A stretch of DNA of 11,345 nt, from assembly GCA_964593515.1 (NCBI GenBank), contig CAZQJH010000041.1, positions 1 through 11,345 of the forward strand. Reading direction: 5' to 3'. Shown here in pieces: positions 7,796-11,345 of the stretch (positions within the stretch are counted from its first letter, which is position 1; the number at the start of each line of letters is the position of its first letter). The stretch is from JAXJYR01 sp964593515 (lineage in GTDB: Bacteria; Bacillota_I; Bacilli_A; Erysipelotrichales; Erysipelotrichaceae). A program made the translations under genes and the position numbers. A model generated the notes under the pieces. That model was not told the DNA's origin and did not search any database. It was given only the letters and a program-made list of their open reading frames with translations.

Positions 7796-10700
7796 ATGAA
7801 AAGAATTCTTTGTAGTATTCTTGCACTTTTAATGGCTGTTTCAGTAGTTAATGTTCAACCTACTAATGTACAAGCTGAAGAAGAAAGTGTTGGAACTACT
7901 TACTATGTAAGTTCTACTAAAGGTAATGATGCTAACGATGGGAAAAGTGAAGCTAAACCATTTAAAACATTAGACAAAATTAATGAACTTACTTTAGGTC
8001 CTGGAGATAAAGTATTATTAGAATCAGGATCAATCTTCAACGACCAATTTATCCATGTTCAAGGAAGTGGTAGTGAAGAAGCACCAATTATCATTACAAG
8101 TTATGGTGAAGGGGCTCAACCAATTATCAATACTAATGGTAAAGGGGTTTGGTACCAAGACTATGGTAAACAATTAGACAATTCAAACCACAAATATAAA
8201 GGTGATGTATCTTCATCAATTCATTTATATGATGTTGAATATATTGAAATTTCTAACTTAGAAATTACTAACTCTGGTTCAGATGGAGATAAAAAATATA
8301 ATGATATTAGTGTTATGGACCGTACTGGGGTATCAGCGGTAGCTCAAAACAAAGGTACGATTGATCATATCGTTGTTAAAGACTGTAATATTCATGATGT
8401 TATTGGTAATGTTTACAACAAACATATGAATAACGGTGGTATCTACTTTACGGTAGCTAAACCTAAAAATGAATTATTAACTGGTATTTCTCGTTTTAAT
8501 GATGTAGTAATTGAAAATAATATTGTAAACAATACAAACCGTTGGGGTATTGCAGTTGGTTATACTGCCTACCATGGAGAATTTAATACAGCATTATTAT
8601 CACATGAAACAGTTACTAAATATGGATCTACTAATGTAGTAATTCGTAACAACTATGTAAAAGATGCTGGTGGGGATGCAATTACTTTAATGTACTGTGA
8701 AACACCATTAATCGAATATAACGTGGCAGAAAAATTTGCTCGTCAAATTAATGAAATTGACTACAATGCAACTAGTTCACAACGTGTAGCAGCTGGTATT
8801 TGGCCATGGAAATGTAAAGATCCTATCTTCCAATACAACGAATGTTATGATGGACATAACAATGGTGATGGTCAAGCATGGGATGCTGACTATGGAGATG
8901 GATGTGTATACCAATATAACTACTCTCACAACAACGAAGGTGGTTGTGTAATGATTTGTTTATATGAAGCTATTAATACTATCTTCCGTTACAACATTTC
9001 ATACCACGATGGAACAGGACCTAACCAAGGGGTATTAGACTTATCTTCAAACCCTAATGGTACTTTCTATAACAATACATTTGTAGTTGGTGAAGGAATT
9101 GACATTCACCAAATGCAAGGTGGAAGAAACAATACAATGTATAACAACATTTTCTACTACGATGGACCAACAGCTAAGAGTGAAGATTGGTTCAAAGGTG
9201 GAACTCAAATCGACTTTGAAAACAACTTATATTACAACTATGCAAATATTCCAGACAACGATACAAGTGCAATTCAAGCTGATCCAAAATTTGCTGGTGA
9301 TTTAAGTAAAGCGCCAATTGCTTATAATGGAAAAGCACCAATGGGTGGTACTAAAGTAGTTTACGGTAACAACTCTGGTATATTTGATATGTTTAAAATT
9401 AGTGCTGATTCTCCAGCGGTAAATGCTGGTATGTATATCGAAAATAATGGTGGATTAGACTTCTTTGGTAACAAAGTAACTGGTTTACCAGATATTGGAG
9501 CACATGATACAAACACAGCTAGTTTAGATGCATTCTCAAGTAAATATAACGTTAGCGATGAAAAAATTAGCTTAATTCCTGTTGTAAGTAGCGTGGAAAC
9601 ATTCTTAGCTAATATGGATATCGATGAAGCTTGTAGTGTAAAAGTAGTTGATGCTAATGGTAAAGAAGTAGCAGCTAATAGTATTGCTGCTGCTGAAGGA
9701 AACAAATTAGTAGTAACATTAAATGGTGCAAGTAAAGAATTTACTTTAGAAGCTAAACCAGCAAGTAGTGATAATACTATTTCTACATCAGTATTTGAAA
9801 TTAAAAATGATAAAATTTCAGTACCAGTTGTTGAAGAAAAATCAATTACAGTAGAAAACTTCTTAGAAGGAATTAGTATTGATGAAAATGCAACTGTAGT
9901 AGTTAAAGATGGTACTAAAGTATTAAATAATGAAGATTTAATTAAAGATGGATTAAGTGTAGTTGTTACTGCTGAAAATGAAACAACTAAAACTTATACT
10001 GTAGTAGCTAAAGCTACTTACAACTGGATTAGTGATTATACTAATAATGTTCAAGGAAATGTATGGTTTGCTCAAGTTAAAAATGGTTCAAACTACACTA
10101 ACTTAACTCAATATGATGCAACTTATCCACAATGGAATGGAGCAAGTTATGCTGGAGTTGGGGTAGATGCTGGAAGTCATGGTGAAGCTAATAATGCTAA
10201 ACATGGTTTATTAATTGACTCAGTTAATGCATCTAACCGTACAGGTGGACATGCTATGGTATATCGTGCACCAGTTAATGGTAAAATCAACATTAGCTTA
10301 TTAGATGGTGAACCTTACTTAAGACAAGCTGCTAACCAAGCTAATGAAGGTGTTGTTACTTTAACATTCACTAAGAATGGTGAAGCAATCTCTGATAAAT
10401 TCGTATTCCCTAACGATGGTACACCAATTAAAGAATTAGAAGGTTGGTCAAAAGATATTATCGTTAATAAAGGTGATATGATTAGAGTTGAAATTACTAA
10501 CGAAAGTGGAGCTTGTGTTAAAGCTAGTGCTCACGTAACACCAATTGTTACTTATACTGAAGTAAAAGATAGTGTTGATAAAACTGATTTAGAAACATTA
10601 ATTACTAAAGCAAGTGAATACAAAGCAAGTATTTATACAGAAGATTCATTTGAAACATTAGAAATTATCTTAAAAGAAGCAAAAGATGTTTTAGCTAATA

Positions 10701-11345
10701 CAAAGGCTAAACAATCAGAAGTAGATCTTGCTGTTGCTAGATTAAATGCAGCTATTGCTCAATTAGAAATCTATATTGATGAAGAAACATTAATCAACAA
10801 AACAGCTAATGATGTTAAATTAATTGATAAAACTTCTGAATGTGATTCTCAAATGGAACCAACAGGTAAAGGTTATGCTGAATGTGTTTTAGATAAAGAT
10901 ACAACAAGTTACTGGCACTCTAACTGGGGAACTGGATATACTTTACCTCAATCAATTACAATTGATTTACTAGCTTCATATGAGTTAAGTGATATTACAT
11001 TATTACCTCGTCAAGATGGTTCACCTAACGGTAACATCTACAAAGCTAATATTTATGTAAGTGCTGATGAAACAATTGATGAAAATGATTTAGTTGGTAC
11101 TTATACATTTGAACATGGAAGTGCTGGATACTTAACTGCAACAACTAAAGTTGTTAAGTTTAGTGAAAAAGTAACTGGACGTTACGTAAAAATTGAAGCT
11201 ATTGAAACATTTGGTCGTGATACTTCAAACAAATATGCATCAATTGCTGAAGTTAACTTCTATGGATATGAAGAAGGTAAAGCACCAGTTGTTGATAAAA
11301 CTGAATTAGATGCTGCTATTAAAGCTGCTGAAAAAGTTGATACAA
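7796..11345 (+). CDS. secreted multidomain beta-helix protein with FIVAR and F5/8 type C modules (3' partial)
   Basis: The frame stays open to the window edge: 1183 complete codons, C-terminus missing. Residues 1-27 are a signal peptide (KR, hydrophobic core, cleavage likely after VQA). Residues 36-571 form a right-handed beta-helix, opening with YYVSSTKGNDANDG (DUF1565/pectate-lyase-like entry), with repeated NN/YN rungs (N241-N242, N285-N286, N348, N375) and closing with PDIGAHD. An acidic stretch, DGQAWDADYGD (358-368), may be a catalytic or Ca2+ site. Two similar small beta modules follow (about 600-654 and 686-739). Next come an unassigned beta-rich module (about 740-918), a FIVAR module (929-992), an F5/8 type C module (1001-1158, YWHSNW at 1039-1044) and a second FIVAR beginning near 1168. 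The design fits a surface or secreted glycan-degrading or adhesive protein; the sugar target cannot be told. A cell-wall anchor may lie past the edge. Confidence 0.9.
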   Translation, partial: MKRILCSILALLMAVSVVNVQPTNVQAEEESVGTTYYVSSTKGNDANDGKSEAKPFKTLDKINELTLGPGDKVLLESGSIFNDQFIHVQGSGSEEAPIIITSYGEGAQPIINTNGKGVWYQDYGKQLDNSNHKYKGDVSSSIHLYDVEYIEISNLEITNSGSDGDKKYNDISVMDRTGVSAVAQNKGTIDHIVVKDCNIHDVIGNVYNKHMNNGGIYFTVAKPKNELLTGISRFNDVVIENNIVNNTNRWGIAVGYTAYHGEFNTALLSHETVTKYGSTNVVIRNNYVKDAGGDAITLMYCETPLIEYNVAEKFARQINEIDYNATSSQRVAAGIWPWKCKDPIFQYNECYDGHNNGDGQAWDADYGDGCVYQYNYSHNNEGGCVMICLYEAINTIFRYNISYHDGTGPNQGVLDLSSNPNGTFYNNTFVVGEGIDIHQMQGGRNNTMYNNIFYYDGPTAKSEDWFKGGTQIDFENNLYYNYANIPDNDTSAIQADPKFAGDLSKAPIAYNGKAPMGGTKVVYGNNSGIFDMFKISADSPAVNAGMYIENNGGLDFFGNKVTGLPDIGAHDTNTASLDAFSSKYNVSDEKISLIPVVSSVETFLANMDIDEACSVKVVDANGKEVAANSIAAAEGNKLVVTLNGASKEFTLEAKPASSDNTISTSVFEIKNDKISVPVVEEKSITVENFLEGISIDENATVVVKDGTKVLNNEDLIKDGLSVVVTAENETTKTYTVVAKATYNWISDYTNNVQGNVWFAQVKNGSNYTNLTQYDATYPQWNGASYAGVGVDAGSHGEANNAKHGLLIDSVNASNRTGGHAMVYRAPVNGKINISLLDGEPYLRQAANQANEGVVTLTFTKNGEAISDKFVFPNDGTPIKELEGWSKDIIVNKGDMIRVEITNESGACVKASAHVTPIVTYTEVKDSVDKTDLETLITKASEYKASIYTEDSFETLEIILKEAKDVLANTKAKQSEVDLAVARLNAAIAQLEIYIDEETLINKTANDVKLIDKTSECDSQMEPTGKGYAECVLDKDTTSYWHSNWGTGYTLPQSITIDLLASYELSDITLLPRQDGSPNGNIYKANIYVSADETIDENDLVGTYTFEHGSAGYLTATTKVVKFSEKVTGRYVKIEAIETFGRDTSNKYASIAEVNFYGYEEGKAPVVDKTELDAAIKAAEKVDT

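Noticed and set aside
9087..9305. 72-residue open frame on the + strand
   Set aside because: It lies inside the secreted-protein gene in another frame, its Thr/Gln-rich composition looks like an off-frame reading, and no ribosome binding site precedes it.
9361..9705. 114-residue open frame on the - strand
   Set aside because: It is antisense to the coding frame of the secreted protein; its Leu/Ala/Ser-rich content is the expected mirror of the AT-rich sense codons, and no promoter or ribosome binding site was seen.

Overview
The window comes from a low-GC Gram-positive anaerobe (Bacillota). The supporting signs are strong AT bias with A/T-ending codons, near-perfect AAGGAGG ribosome binding sites, a homodimer-type pyruvate:ferredoxin oxidoreductase, and a large signal-peptide-bearing protein with FIVAR and F5/8 type C modules. 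That mix fits gut Erysipelotrichia or related Clostridia. This placement is inferred from gene style, not from a marker gene.

All genes are on the + strand. Positions 62-4053 hold a tight two-gene unit with a 23-nt gap. The first gene is a PurF-like protein whose glutaminase active site has been replaced but whose PRPP-binding and Fe-S cysteine motifs remain. The second is a TetM/EF-G-type ribosomal GTPase with a YacP/Rae1-type NYN endoribonuclease domain fused at its C-terminus. A hairpin at 4069-4126 ends this unit and overlaps the promoter of the next gene.

Positions 4170-7679 encode a complete pyruvate:ferredoxin (flavodoxin) oxidoreductase. Every catalytic and cluster-binding residue I could check is present. 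It has its own promoter and a textbook terminator at 7692-7724.

From 7796 to the window edge runs a secreted multidomain protein, cut by the end of the window. In order it has a signal peptide, a right-handed beta-helix, two tandem small beta modules, an unassigned beta-rich module, a FIVAR module, an F5/8 type C (discoidin/CBM32-like) module and the start of a second FIVAR. It is probably a cell-surface or secreted glycan-acting protein. Its promoter region carries short direct and inverted repeats.

Three transcription units are inferred: the PurF-like/GTPase-NYN pair, nifJ alone, and the secreted protein. The most unusual content is the first unit. A ribosome-binding GTPase has been joined to an RNase family known to cut mRNA in the ribosomal A site, next to a PurF relative that has apparently lost its glutamine-using function. 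No RNA genes, CRISPR arrays, insertion sequences or phage genes were seen.
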